Positions 1-8,945 of a stretch of 64,000 nucleotides of DNA are shown here, in pieces; position 1 is the first letter of the stretch; the number at the start of each line of letters is the position of its first letter. The DNA lies in NCBI GenBank assembly GCA_963730285.1, contig CAVSQY010000007.1, positions 62,001 to 126,000 on the forward strand. The letters are read 5' to 3'. The notes beneath the pieces are model-generated. The model did not search any database. It was given only the letters and a program-made list of their open reading frames with translations, and was not told where the DNA came from. The DNA comes from JARDZU01 sp963730285. GTDB taxonomy: Bacteria; Actinomycetota; Acidimicrobiia; Spongiisociales; ZC4RG35. The position numbers and the translations under genes are program-made.

Positions 1-1
1 C

Positions 2-1453
2 GGTCTCTTCTCGGGCGATCGGTATCCCTGGGTCGCGATGGGCGTGGTATTGATCGGCACTTTCATGGTCATACTCGACACAACCATCGTGAACGTGGCC
101 CTGCCCCAGATAGGGGTCGCGCTCGATCGTCAGTCAGGCATCGAATGGGTGGTGACGGCCTATTTGCTCGCAGTTGGGCTGGCTCAACCACCCACCGGCT
201 GGTTGGCCGACAGATTCGGGAGAAAGCGGTTGTTCATCGTCAGTCTCGGCTTTTTCGTCGTCGGTTCGCTTGGCGCCGCACTGTCATCCAACCTCGGGGC
301 GCTGGTGGGCGCTCGGGTGGTCCAGGGCCTGGGTGGGGGAGCGCTCATGCCGGTTGGGATGGCCATGATCTACGAGTTGTTTCCACCCGACCGGCGCGGC
401 ACCGCCCTCGGAGTGTGGGGTGTGGCTGCCATGGCCGGACCCGCCTTCGGGCCGGTGATCGGTGGCTATCTGGTGACCAATGTCAGCTGGCATTGGCTGT
501 TCCTGATAAACGTGCCTATCGGTGTGATCGGGATCATCGCCGCCAGCCGCCTCCTCCGGGATACCGGTTACTCCGAGCGGCGCCGATTCGATGGATTCGG
601 GCTTGCCGTGGTCAGCGCCGGTCTGGTCATTTGGTTGTTCACCTTCGCCAAGGCCGACGCCTGGGGTTGGGGCTCCACCACGACGGTGACTCTCATCTTC
701 ACGGGGGCTGTGCTCTTGGCGGTTTTCGTGTGGTGGGAGCGGAGAGTCGATCACCCGGCGATCGACATCGCCATGTTCTCCGTGCCCATATTCACCCTGA
801 CGATGGGCGTCATCGCGTTGGCGGTCGTCGTGCAATTCGGGATCCTGGTGTTTCTCCCGCTACAGCTGGAGACGGTCAGGGGGATGTCGGCATTCCGTGT
901 CGGCACCATGCTGGTCCCGATGGCTCTCGCTGCCGCAATCACCTTCCCGCTCGGCGGTCGATTGACCGATCGGATCGGCCCTCGAGTACCGGTGGTGACT
1001 GGTGTGTTGCTCCTAGGGGTATCCGCCTGGATTCTCGGTCACTTGACCCTCGACTCACCGACTTTGACCATCGAGATCGCGGTGATCGCCCAGGGTTTGG
1101 GTTTCGGGCTGGCGATGATGCCCAACTCGGTCACCGGTCTCAACTCTCTCCCCAAGCGGTTCGTTGCCCAGGCGACCGCAGTCCGACAGCTCAACGTCCG
1201 TGTAGCCGCTTCGTTCGGTGTGGCCGTTCTGGCAGGGATCGTGGCGACCGGGCTGGAGGGCGTATCCCCTTCAGGCCTGGACGGCGCCGGTGCGGCCACC
1301 GCTCAAGCTGCCTACAACGAGATGTTCGTGATCATCTCCGGTCTTGCGCTCTTGGCAGGAGTACTCGCCCTCTTTCTCCCCGGTCGCGAGCGGAATCGTC
1401 AACTCCAAGATGAACGGGCTGCTGAATACCGCGAGTTGATCGTCGAGGTCTGA
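2..1453 (+). CDS. MFS drug:H+ antiporter, DHA2 (14-TM) family, 5' end cut by window
   Basis: Proton-driven multidrug exporter of the EmrB/QacA branch of the major facilitator superfamily, in the cytoplasmic membrane. The visible protein begins with a hydrophobic helix followed by LDTTIVNVALPQI, the DHA2 motif in helix 1; GWLADRFGRKR is motif A, and GPAFGPVIGGYL matches antiporter motif C. I count about 14 hydrophobic segments. An ATG lies at 38, but the frame stays open to the window edge with plausible family sequence (RYPWVA) before it, so the true start is probably upstream. It is followed by a convergent hydrolase gene. Substrate cannot be inferred. Confidence 0.9.
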   Translation, partial: GLFSGDRYPWVAMGVVLIGTFMVILDTTIVNVALPQIGVALDRQSGIEWVVTAYLLAVGLAQPPTGWLADRFGRKRLFIVSLGFFVVGSLGAALSSNLGALVGARVVQGLGGGALMPVGMAMIYELFPPDRRGTALGVWGVAAMAGPAFGPVIGGYLVTNVSWHWLFLINVPIGVIGIIAASRLLRDTGYSERRRFDGFGLAVVSAGLVIWLFTFAKADAWGWGSTTTVTLIFTGAVLLAVFVWWERRVDHPAIDIAMFSVPIFTLTMGVIALAVVVQFGILVFLPLQLETVRGMSAFRVGTMLVPMALAAAITFPLGGRLTDRIGPRVPVVTGVLLLGVSAWILGHLTLDSPTLTIEIAVIAQGLGFGLAMMPNSVTGLNSLPKRFVAQATAVRQLNVRVAASFGVAVLAGIVATGLEGVSPSGLDGAGAATAQAAYNEMFVIISGLALLAGVLALFLPGRERNRQLQDERAAEYRELIVEV

Positions 1454-1477
1454 GCGGCGCCCACTGTTGATTTGTCG

Positions 1478-2824
1478 TTAAGACGTGCTTGCCACCGGCG
1501 CGCCGCAGGAAGAGCCCGAGACAGGATCGATGAGGGCCATCACCCGATCAAGGATCTCAGTGTCATGGATCAGGTCGGGGTGTCGTCGGCCACCGAAGAC
1601 CTGGACGCTCGTCGCGGTGAGCTGGCGTCCTCTCCCTCGACCCGTGCCACTTGCGGTGCGGACCATCAGGTCACCGAACAGCATCCCGATCGGATGGGTC
1701 GGACTCGAAGTGACGACGCCCGCAACGAAATGATGTTCTGCGCCCTTCAGCAACGGCACGTCGGTCGTCGGGTTGGGCGATAGCGGAGCGGAATCGGCGC
1801 CCATCCAATCCTCGTCGACCAGAGCACCAAATCGAAGATCCTTGATACCACTGCTTCGAGAGTCGAGCAGGTCGGCCAGAGGCTGGCTCTCAGGTGTCAA
1901 CCGAAGACCCATGGAAGCGAGGGCCACCGCCTTCTCCAACGGCGCACCGAGATGAGGTGAGCCCAATGTGATCATCTGGTCCACCTTTTCGATCCAACTG
2001 TGCCCAAACCCCGATCCCTGGTGACAGGCGCTCCTGAGCAAGAGCCCACCCATCGAATTGCCTACCAGCTTGATCGAGTGGATGGGCATCGGCCAATGCT
2101 CGGACATCTGCTCGAGCAGCCGCGCCAAGGCGGCGCCGTTCTTGGAGATGTGAGCTCCCGTGTTGTATCGGATCATCACCGGGGTCAGGGTCTCATGCTC
2201 GAACAATCGGTCCCAGAGACCCCGAGGGCCGTCAGTCAGAGCTGCCTGCCAGCAAAGCTCGGTTTGGCCCAGCCCGTGGACCAGCACCACGACGTGGGAA
2301 GTAGCGGAAGGGAACCTGGCGGCGAGATCAATGGATGAGACATGAATCGGACGGCCCTCATCGTCGCGCAGGCCCATCTGGATTTGAAGCTCGTTGTCGC
2401 TCCTCTCCAACTCGTCACCCCATGCGGCGTTGAGCGCTGCCTGGGCGAGGCTGCCGCCTCGAGACTGGGAGATTCGGCGGCCCGGGCCTGCGGTCAACCT
2501 CGCCCAAAGTCGGACGGAGCCTCCCACGACCCCGCCGGCGACCCGGATCGCCTTGTAGCTGCCGGCCAGCGCGCTGTCGATGGCCTCGCGGGCCGGGGCC
2601 CCGGCCGACCCGGTCCACGACAGCGACCTCCGGACGATGGCGCGATGCATCCCCTCGATGGGCCGCGTCACACGCTCGACCGCCAGGGAGAGGAGAGAGC
2701 CGAGACCTGTCAACTCATCGAACTCGAACGTTGGCAGGGGAGCATTGTCGACCGTATCGAACCGTACGCCCGTAGGCCGCCTTGAATGATCAGGAATCCG
2801 GTCACGATAGTGCACTCGCTCCAC
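1478..2824 (-). CDS. alpha/beta hydrolase (lipase/PGAP1-like)
   Basis: Predicted serine esterase or lipase of 448 residues. HGLGQ at about 183-187 fits the oxyanion-hole strand, GNSMG at 255-259 is the nucleophile elbow (Ser257), and GSPHLGAPLEK near 288-298 is the segment seen after the elbow in triacylglycerol-lipase/PGAP1-like proteins. A late GDLMV is a candidate acid region and nearby histidines (HHF, HPIG) are candidates for the catalytic base. The N-terminal 170 residues look helical and match nothing I know. No signal peptide is evident, so it may be cytoplasmic. The GTG start is the most upstream possible and is uncertain. Confidence 0.75.
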   Translation of the reverse strand: MERVHYRDRIPDHSRRPTGVRFDTVDNAPLPTFEFDELTGLGSLLSLAVERVTRPIEGMHRAIVRRSLSWTGSAGAPAREAIDSALAGSYKAIRVAGGVVGGSVRLWARLTAGPGRRISQSRGGSLAQAALNAAWGDELERSDNELQIQMGLRDDEGRPIHVSSIDLAARFPSATSHVVVLVHGLGQTELCWQAALTDGPRGLWDRLFEHETLTPVMIRYNTGAHISKNGAALARLLEQMSEHWPMPIHSIKLVGNSMGGLLLRSACHQGSGFGHSWIEKVDQMITLGSPHLGAPLEKAVALASMGLRLTPESQPLADLLDSRSSGIKDLRFGALVDEDWMGADSAPLSPNPTTDVPLLKGAEHHFVAGVVTSSPTHPIGMLFGDLMVRTASGTGRGRGRQLTATSVQVFGGRRHPDLIHDTEILDRVMALIDPVSGSSCGAPVASTS

Positions 2825-2866
2825 CGGGCTTACAGGTCTCTCCGTGGGCGAGTGCCGTCCTGTGAG

Positions 2867-3556
2867 TCAGTCGCCGGACGGGGTGACATCCTGGGCGGCG
2901 ATCTTGTCGGGATCGTCCCGCCACACTCGATAGGAATAGACGAAGAGGAAAATCATTCCCGGGATCAAGACGATGAACATGGCGTAGAACGCCCACTCCC
3001 CACCGATGAGGGCGCCGATCATCGTGGCCACCCCCGCGGCGATGAACACACGCCCGCCAAGACGGTGGGTCTGCACCCACGACTTCTTACTGGTGAGCGT
3101 CCACGGTGTGCGGATTCCGGCGAACCAATTGGGTCTGAACTTGCCCATTACCGACCCCAGGATGATGAAGAGGACCCCGACCGCAGCCACGATCAGTTCA
3201 CCGACCGGGAACGTCTCCTCATGCCCGATGGCCAGGTTCAGGATCACGTAGATGAAGGCCAGGTAGACGGTCAGGAGGACACGGACCAGGAGGTAGGTTC
3301 CCGCGAAAGTCTCGTAGTTGCGGCTGGCGGGGTCGATCCTGGGGAGGTACTTGAGCAGGGGATAGAGAGCGGCGGTCATCAGAGGCAACAGCAACAGTCC
3401 GAGGAACTTGCCTCCGTATCCGTCGACCTCTCCGGCCGCGTTCCAGTGGACGGGTATTTGGTCGGGGACAGATCCCCACCGCACGCCGGCCAGGATGAAC
3501 ATCCCGGCGATGATTGCCAACTGCGCGATCTCCCAGGCCCTCTTGTGCTTGGTCAC
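2867..3556 (-). CDS. SdpI/DUF1648 family membrane protein
   Basis: Polytopic membrane protein of 229 residues. The N-terminal part has the DUF1648 signature (a helix followed by IPVHWNAAGEVDGYGGK), and the C-terminal part has the SdpI-like NWFAGIRTPWTLTSKKSW segment and two more helices. In Bacillus subtilis SdpI gives immunity to the SdpC toxin and sequesters the repressor SdpR at the membrane. Its start overlaps the stop of the upstream ArsR-type gene by 4 bp, the same order as sdpR-sdpI, so co-transcription and autoregulation are likely. No sdpABC toxin genes are in the window, so a role in immunity is not shown; general envelope homeostasis is an alternative. Confidence 0.8.
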   Translation of the reverse strand: MTKHKRAWEIAQLAIIAGMFILAGVRWGSVPDQIPVHWNAAGEVDGYGGKFLGLLLLPLMTAALYPLLKYLPRIDPASRNYETFAGTYLLVRVLLTVYLAFIYVILNLAIGHEETFPVGELIVAAVGVLFIILGSVMGKFRPNWFAGIRTPWTLTSKKSWVQTHRLGGRVFIAAGVATMIGALIGGEWAFYAMFIVLIPGMIFLFVYSYRVWRDDPDKIAAQDVTPSGD

Positions 3557-3864
3557 GTCACATCTCTCTGGTCCGGGCCGGCAGCCTCTCTCTGCTTGCG
3601 ATGGTCGGCGAAAAATGAGATGACTGCCGCGGCAGCGTCGTCGAATGCCGACGTGTTGATCGAATACACGATCTTTGCTCTACTCCGCTCCGACACGATC
3701 AGCCCGGTTTGCTTGAGCACGTTGAAGTGCCCGGACATGGTCGACTTCGCCAGTTCGAACCGGTCAGCCAGCTCACCGGCGGTCATGTCTCTATGTCTCA
3801 AAAGACGCAGGATCTCCCGACGGGTCGGGTCGGCCAGCGCCTTCAGGACCTCGTTGATTCCCAT
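3553..3864 (-). CDS. ArsR/SdpR-family winged-helix repressor
   Basis: About 103-residue winged-helix DNA-binding protein. ALADPTRREILRLL is the classic ArsR helix pair, followed by a recognition helix region (LAKSTMSGHFNVLKQTGL) and a wing. It lacks the cysteine metal-binding motif of metal-sensing ArsR proteins, as do SdpR-type autorepressors. The ATG at 3864 (MGINEVLKAL) is preferred over the TTG two codons upstream. It is translationally coupled (4 bp overlap) to the SdpI-like membrane protein, so it probably represses this pair and is controlled through membrane sequestration, as established for B. subtilis SdpR/SdpI; that part is inference. Confidence 0.85.
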   Translation of the reverse strand: MGINEVLKALADPTRREILRLLRHRDMTAGELADRFELAKSTMSGHFNVLKQTGLIVSERSRAKIVYSINTSAFDDAAAAVISFFADHRKQREAAGPDQRDVT

Positions 3865-3949
3865 TTGCAATTCGGTCTTTCGCCAAACACCGAATATTAG
3901 CGAAGCGTTGGAGGTGCAACGTATTGGGGAACCGACTCTGTCACTTCGC

Positions 3950-4432
3950 TCAGGGCAGTCTCGATGACATCAACTTGGCCATGTCGATCAGGTCTTGATC
4001 CGGTAGCTGTCTTCCCCCTCCGCTGATCCAGGAAACGCTGACGGCCCAGTGGTTCTGGAGGAACTTGACACTCCCGTCGCCGATGAAGGCATCCTCACCG
4101 AGACCGTCGAGGGTCTCACCGGTGCGGCTGGCGCTGCCCGGCTCGGCGAAGTAGATGTCGCCGTCATAGACCTGTATCAGGACATTAGTGCCCGTCTCCC
4201 CGCTGCCGTATTCACATGTGACCGGGTCGGGTTTGCCGTCGAAGCCCTCGATAGGCGTCGGGTCTGCGACCGATCCACCGATCCACTGCTCGGCCTCGGA
4301 AGCGGTGATAAGGGAGCAACGGTCGAGTTCGCGGTCTCCAAGACCGAGGACGTCTTTGTCTCCTCCACCTCCACATGAAGGAAGGACCGACGCAGTGATC
4401 ACAATCGCCAACAGCCAAAAATGACGTCTCAT
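3950..4432 (-). CDS. DUF3558-like lipoprotein
   Basis: Secreted lipoprotein of 160 residues. A basic N-terminus and hydrophobic stretch end in a lipobox (VLPSC, Cys about residue 20), followed by a Gly-rich linker. The mature domain has the DUF3558-like pattern: CSLITASEAEQWIGG, a Cys in PVTCEYG, and later a GLGEDAFIG segment, typical of small actinobacterial lipoproteins with two conserved cysteines. Function is unknown. It lies 85 bp upstream of the sdpR-like start on the same strand, but nothing shows they are co-transcribed. Confidence 0.7.
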   Translation of the reverse strand: MRRHFWLLAIVITASVLPSCGGGGDKDVLGLGDRELDRCSLITASEAEQWIGGSVADPTPIEGFDGKPDPVTCEYGSGETGTNVLIQVYDGDIYFAEPGSASRTGETLDGLGEDAFIGDGSVKFLQNHWAVSVSWISGGGRQLPDQDLIDMAKLMSSRLP

Positions 4433-4499
4433 GACTCATCCCTTGTTCCAAGCAGTCCCACACTACGCCTTTGCCGGCCGGGCCAACGGCCCGATCGCC

Positions 4500-6500
4500 T
4501 CAGGTGTGACTGATGCTCGGAACGCCAGGCCCGTCAACCGGCGCGTCCGGGCCGGCGAACTGTGAGTTGTAGAGGGCGGCATAGGCCCCGTCACGGGCGA
4601 TCAGCACTTCATGGTTCCCGCTTTCCACGATCCGGCCTTCCTCCATCACCAGGATGAGATCGGCATCTCGGATCGTGGAGAGACGATGGGCGATCACGAA
4701 GCTGGTGCGGTCGCTTCTCAAAGCGGCCATTGCATGTTGAACCAGCAGCTCAGTGCGGGTGTCCACCGAACTGGTCGCCTCGTCCAGAATGAGCAGGGCC
4801 GGGTTGGTCAGGAATGCGCGGGCGATGGTGATCAGCTGTTTCTCACCGGCGCTGACATTGCTGCCTTCGTCGTCGATCTCGGTGTCGTAGCCATCAGGGA
4901 GGCTGTGAACGAACCGATCGACAAAGGTGGCAGTGGCCGCTTCCAGGATCTCCTCCTCCGACGCATCCGGTCGGCCGTAGGCGATGTTGTCGCGGATCGT
5001 CCCCTTGAACAGCCATGGGTCCTGGAGGACCATCCCGATCTGGGAGCGCAAATCGGCCCTCTGCATCTGGGCGATGTCGACACCGTCCAGGGTGATTCGA
5101 CCGGAATCCAACTCGTAGAACCGCATGATCAGATTGACCAAAGTGGTCTTGCCGGCACCGGTCGGGCCGACGATGGCAATGGTGTGGCCCGGCTCCACTG
5201 TCAGAGAGAGGTGCTCGATGAGGGGCCGGTCCTCCTCGTAGCTGAACGAGACGTCCTCGAAATTGACCTGCCCGTGCGCAGCACGTGAAACCCGAGCATG
5301 ATGTTCGTCGGAGATCTCCTCGTCGGCGTCGAGGAGCTCGAAGACACGCTCGGCCGACGCGACGCCCGACTGGAGAAGGTTGACCATCGAGGCAACCTGA
5401 GTCACCGGCTGGGTGAACTGCCGGGAGTACTGAATGAAAGCCTGGACATCACCGAGACTCATGGTCCCGCTGGCAACCCTCAACCCGCCGATCACCGCGA
5501 TGATCACGTAATTCAGGTTCCCAATGAACATCATGATGGGCATGATCAACCCGGAGAGGAATTGTGCCTTGAAACTGGCCTGGAACAATTCCTCGTTCTC
5601 GCCATCGAACGACTCTTGGACTTCGCGTTGGCGCCCGAAGACCTTCACCAGGGAGTGGCCGGTGAACGCCTCCTCGATCTGAGAGTTGAGAGTGCCGGTG
5701 CGTCGCCACTGGGTGATGAACTGAGTTTGGGATCGCTTCATCACCAGACCGGCGACGACGACGGTCACCGGGATCGTGATCAGGGCGATCAGCGCCAATG
5801 TGGGGGAGATGTAGATCATCATCCCGACCACGAAGACGATGGTCAGAAGTGAGGTCAGAAGCTGGCTCATCGTCTGTTGCAGGCTGGTCGAGACGTTGTC
5901 GATGTCATTGGTGACCCGGCTCAACAGCTCGCCACGTGGCTGGCGGTCGAAATAGCTGAGGGGCAGCCGGTTCAACTTGTCCTCGACGGCCTGGCGTAGC
6001 CGGTAGATGGTCCGCTGCACCACATCGTTGAGCAAGTAGCCCTGGAGAAAGCCGATCAACGCGGATCCGGCATAGAGGGCAAGCACGATCAGGAGAACCG
6101 TCCCTACCGCCCTGAAGTCGATTCCGTGGCCGGGGACTACGTTGACGCCGGTGAGCAGGTCGGCTATCTGATTCTGGCCGGCGGCTCGGGCGGCATCGAT
6201 TGCTTGTTGCTTGGTCATCCCCGCCGGCAATCGGCTGCCGATGACCCCGGCGAATATGAGGTCTGTTGCCTTTCCGAGGACCTTGGGACCGACGGCCGCC
6301 AGACCCACACTCACGACTGCAGCGCTTAGCACCCCGATGACCTTTGCCAGCTGTGGTCGCAGCAGACGGATGAGGCGCTTGCCCGACTCGGCGAAGGAGA
6401 GGGGCTTCTGGCCGATCATCCCGCCACCGAATGGGCCTCCACGGCCGGGGCCGCCCTGGCCCTGAATCCTCTCTGTGGCCTTCATGGTGCGCCCGCTCAT
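4500..6500 (-). CDS. ABC exporter half-transporter, subunit B (TMD-NBD)
   Basis: Second subunit of a heterodimeric type IV ABC exporter (666 residues) of the TM287/288, LmrCD or BmrCD kind. An N-terminal Gly/Pro-rich segment precedes six transmembrane helices, with an insertion of about 60 residues between the first two. The ATPase domain has Walker A GPTGAGKTT, a Q-loop (LQDPWLF), an ABC signature reading NVSAGEKQ rather than LSGGQ, Walker B LLILDEATSSVD and the H-loop (IAHRLST). The DEA glutamate is present, so this is the catalytically competent site. The start overlaps the stop of the partner gene by 4 bp. Drug or lipid export is likely; substrate unknown. Confidence 0.9.
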   Translation of the reverse strand: MSGRTMKATERIQGQGGPGRGGPFGGGMIGQKPLSFAESGKRLIRLLRPQLAKVIGVLSAAVVSVGLAAVGPKVLGKATDLIFAGVIGSRLPAGMTKQQAIDAARAAGQNQIADLLTGVNVVPGHGIDFRAVGTVLLIVLALYAGSALIGFLQGYLLNDVVQRTIYRLRQAVEDKLNRLPLSYFDRQPRGELLSRVTNDIDNVSTSLQQTMSQLLTSLLTIVFVVGMMIYISPTLALIALITIPVTVVVAGLVMKRSQTQFITQWRRTGTLNSQIEEAFTGHSLVKVFGRQREVQESFDGENEELFQASFKAQFLSGLIMPIMMFIGNLNYVIIAVIGGLRVASGTMSLGDVQAFIQYSRQFTQPVTQVASMVNLLQSGVASAERVFELLDADEEISDEHHARVSRAAHGQVNFEDVSFSYEEDRPLIEHLSLTVEPGHTIAIVGPTGAGKTTLVNLIMRFYELDSGRITLDGVDIAQMQRADLRSQIGMVLQDPWLFKGTIRDNIAYGRPDASEEEILEAATATFVDRFVHSLPDGYDTEIDDEGSNVSAGEKQLITIARAFLTNPALLILDEATSSVDTRTELLVQHAMAALRSDRTSFVIAHRLSTIRDADLILVMEEGRIVESGNHEVLIARDGAYAALYNSQFAGPDAPVDGPGVPSISHT

Positions 6501-8230
6501 GAGGCCACTTCCGCCTTGAGCTGGGATTCCACGATCTCTATGTACGTTTGGCAGGTGGCGAGCAGCTGACCGTGCTTGCCCACCCCGACGATGGCGCCGT
6601 CCTCGAGCACCAGGATCTGGTCGGCGTCGGAGATGGTGGAGACTCTCTGAGCGACGATCAGCACGGTGGCGTCGCGGGTCACCGGCTTCAAGGCCCTTCG
6701 CAGCCGGGCATCAGTTGCCAGGTCGAGCGCTGAGAACGAATCATCGAACAGATACAGCTCGGGTTTTCGGATCACTGCTCTGGCAATGGCAAGACGCTGG
6801 CGTTGACCGCCAGACACATTGGTCCCGCCCTGGGAGATGGGCGCCTCGAGACCCTCCGGCATTGCTTCGACGAAGTCTTTGGCTTGGGCGATATCCAGAG
6901 CGACCCACATGTCCTCGTCGGTGGCATCGGGGTTCCCGTATCTGAGGTTTGAGGCCACCGTTCCAGAGAAGAGGTAGGGGCTCTGTGGCACCAGGCCGAT
7001 CTTGGACCACAAGGTGTCGGGGTCGAGCTCGCGGACATCGACACCGTCGACAGAAACGGTGCCGCCGGTGGCATCGAACAGCCTGGGGATCAGATGCAAG
7101 AGGGTGGTCTTTCCCGCACCGGTGGATCCGACGATGGCGGTTGTTTGGCCGGGGCTTGCGGTGAAGGTGATGTTGCTCAATACCGGATGGCTGGCGCCTG
7201 GATAACTGAAAGTGACATCATCGAGGTGGAGGCGGCCCCTGCCATCGAGTCGGGTCACTCCGTTGATCGGTGGGACGACTGTCGACTCGGTGTCGAGGAC
7301 CTCCCCGATCCGGTCGGCGCTCACCGAGGCCCTGGGGATCATGACGAGCATGAAGGTCGCCATCATCACCGACATCAGAATCTGGATCAGATAGGCGAGA
7401 AATGCGGTGAGCGAGCCGATCTCCATAGCTCCGATGTCGATGCGATGGCCGCCGAACCAGAGGACGGCGACAGTCGATGCGTTGAGCACGAGCATCACGA
7501 TGGGGAACATTGCCGCCATCCATCGACCCACTGTGAGGGACACATCTGTCAGCTCGGAGTTGGCGACGGAGAAACGGTCTGCCTCGAACTTCTCCCGAAC
7601 AAATGCCCTCAGGACGCGGATGCCGGTGGCCTGCTCGCGAAGAACTCGGTTTACGGTGTCGATCCGCTTCTGCATCAATCGGTAGGCGGGGATCATGTGA
7701 GAGACGATGAACGCGACGGCCGCGGCCAGGATCGGCACGGCCACCACTACCAGCCAGGAGAGGCCCACGTCCTCCCGGAGGGCCATGATGATGCCACCGA
7801 CCATCATGATCGGCGCCATCACCATCATGGTCAGGCTCATGAGCACCAGCATTTGAATCTGTTGGACGTCATTGGTGTTTCGGGTGATGAGTGAGGGTGC
7901 GCCGAAATACGCCATCTCGCGGCTGGAGAACTCACCAACCCTTCTGAAGATGGAAGAGCGGAGGTCGCGGCCGAAACCCATTGCGGTGCGGGCCGCGAAA
8001 TAGACCGCCGAGATCGAACAGATCACCTGAAGAAGTGACACAGCCAGCATCAGGACCCCCGTCCTGGTGATGTAGGCGGTGTCGCCTAGGACCACACCGT
8101 TGTCGATGATGTCCGCGTTGAGGCTGGGGAGATAGAGCGAGGCGATGGTGGCTATGAGCTGGAGGCCCACCACGATCGAGATCGGCCTCTTGTAGAGCCG
8201 AAGGTGCGATCTGAGGATCCGAATCAACAT
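6497..8230 (-). CDS. ABC exporter half-transporter, subunit A (TMD-NBD)
   Basis: First subunit of the heterodimeric exporter (577 residues). Six transmembrane helices are followed by an ATPase domain with Walker A GSTGAGKTT, Q-loop (PQSPYLF), signature NVSGGQRQR, and Walker B LYLFDDSFSALD. The residue after the Walker B Asp is Asp instead of the catalytic Glu, and the H-loop His is replaced by Gln (IVAQRVST). Both features mark the degenerate-site subunit of heterodimeric exporters such as TM287 and BmrC. Its ATG overlaps the TetR stop codon by one base (TGATG), so translation of repressor and exporter is coupled. Confidence 0.92.
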   Translation of the reverse strand: MLIRILRSHLRLYKRPISIVVGLQLIATIASLYLPSLNADIIDNGVVLGDTAYITRTGVLMLAVSLLQVICSISAVYFAARTAMGFGRDLRSSIFRRVGEFSSREMAYFGAPSLITRNTNDVQQIQMLVLMSLTMMVMAPIMMVGGIIMALREDVGLSWLVVVAVPILAAAVAFIVSHMIPAYRLMQKRIDTVNRVLREQATGIRVLRAFVREKFEADRFSVANSELTDVSLTVGRWMAAMFPIVMLVLNASTVAVLWFGGHRIDIGAMEIGSLTAFLAYLIQILMSVMMATFMLVMIPRASVSADRIGEVLDTESTVVPPINGVTRLDGRGRLHLDDVTFSYPGASHPVLSNITFTASPGQTTAIVGSTGAGKTTLLHLIPRLFDATGGTVSVDGVDVRELDPDTLWSKIGLVPQSPYLFSGTVASNLRYGNPDATDEDMWVALDIAQAKDFVEAMPEGLEAPISQGGTNVSGGQRQRLAIARAVIRKPELYLFDDSFSALDLATDARLRRALKPVTRDATVLIVAQRVSTISDADQILVLEDGAIVGVGKHGQLLATCQTYIEIVESQLKAEVAS

Positions 8231-8841
8231 CAGGCGACCATCACCGGATCGGGTAGGAGGATGCCATTGGTGAGGACCGCCACCATCTCGGGGACGGAGA
8301 GACGCTCCTTGCCTGCGAGTGCGGGGTGACGGCTGGAGAGGATCATGCTCCGGAATGCGGCAGCCGCTTTGTCGGGCTCGATGCGAAGGCGGTCCCCGTG
8401 AGCGGCGAACATCTTGGTGAGAGAGTCGTTGATGGCGGCATTGGATTGCTCGACAAAGTCGGGTGGTCGGTGGTCGTGCGTGGTGGGTGGGGGAAGGGTG
8501 CGAAGAATGGAGACCAGGGTGATCACCCGGTCGTATCGCTCGGTGAGGATCCTGGCCGCCTCTGCCATCTTCACTTCAATCGGGGCGCCCGGGTATATCT
8601 CGGCCAGAGCCCTCTGTGTCGGCTCCGGGTCCATGCTGAACTTGACGGATTCGAAGATCAGAGCTCGCTTGTCGGTGAAGACGCCAAAGATGGTTCCCTC
8701 CGCGATACCGGCCGCCTTGGCCATCTGCTTGGTGGTCACCGATGTCCCATGCTCGATGAGTAGTGGTGTGACGGCCTTGATGATCGACCTCCGGCGTTCC
8801 TCGGGGGAGAGAGGCTCGGCCCGACGCGATTTCCTGGTCAC
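8230..8841 (-). CDS. TetR-family repressor of the ABC exporter
   Basis: DNA-binding repressor of 203 residues. The N-terminal TetR helix-turn-helix is clear (IIKAVTPLLIEHGTSVTTKQ, then AKAAGIAEGTIFGVFTDK); the C-terminal ligand domain is not specific. The frame is open to 8871, but that would place the start inside the perfect operator at 8857-8874, so the GTG at 8841 (protein begins VTRKSRRAEPLSPEERR) is chosen. It is the first gene of the operon that continues into the two ABC half-transporters. Autoregulation through the upstream palindrome is likely by analogy with other TetR efflux regulators. Confidence 0.9.
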   Translation of the reverse strand: MTRKSRRAEPLSPEERRRSIIKAVTPLLIEHGTSVTTKQMAKAAGIAEGTIFGVFTDKRALIFESVKFSMDPEPTQRALAEIYPGAPIEVKMAEAARILTERYDRVITLVSILRTLPPPTTHDHRPPDFVEQSNAAINDSLTKMFAAHGDRLRIEPDKAAAAFRSMILSSRHPALAGKERLSVPEMVAVLTNGILLPDPVMVA

Positions 8842-8856
8842 GAGGACCAGACTAAC

Positions 8857-8874
8857 TGAGTGAGCACTCACTCA
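8857..8874. promoter_or_regulatory. Perfect palindromic operator (TetR site)
   Basis: TGAGTGAG-CA-CTCACTCA, a perfect 8-bp inverted repeat with a 2-bp centre, lies 15 bp upstream of the GTG start of the TetR gene and between it and the divergent oxidoreductase gene. Such TGAGTGA-type palindromes are typical targets of TetR-family efflux repressors. It may control both directions. Confidence 0.75.
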
Positions 8875-8945
8875 CAAGTTCGGAATCGACTTTGGACCTC
8901 GGTTGCAGGCGGGCTAGAAAGGCATTGGTCGATCCAGGAGTCATT

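Noticed and set aside
145..1413. 422-residue + strand frame inside the MFS gene
   Set aside because: It is the alternative frame of the MFS gene, rich in Arg/Gly and without hydrophobic helices.
2786..3967. 393-residue + strand frame
   Set aside because: It lies antisense to the sdpI-like and ArsR-type genes, which have clear domains and a 4 bp overlap. The frame is low-complexity, charged shadow sequence.
7094..7894. 266-residue + strand frame
   Set aside because: Antisense to the ABC half-transporter; His/Asp-rich shadow without any domain.
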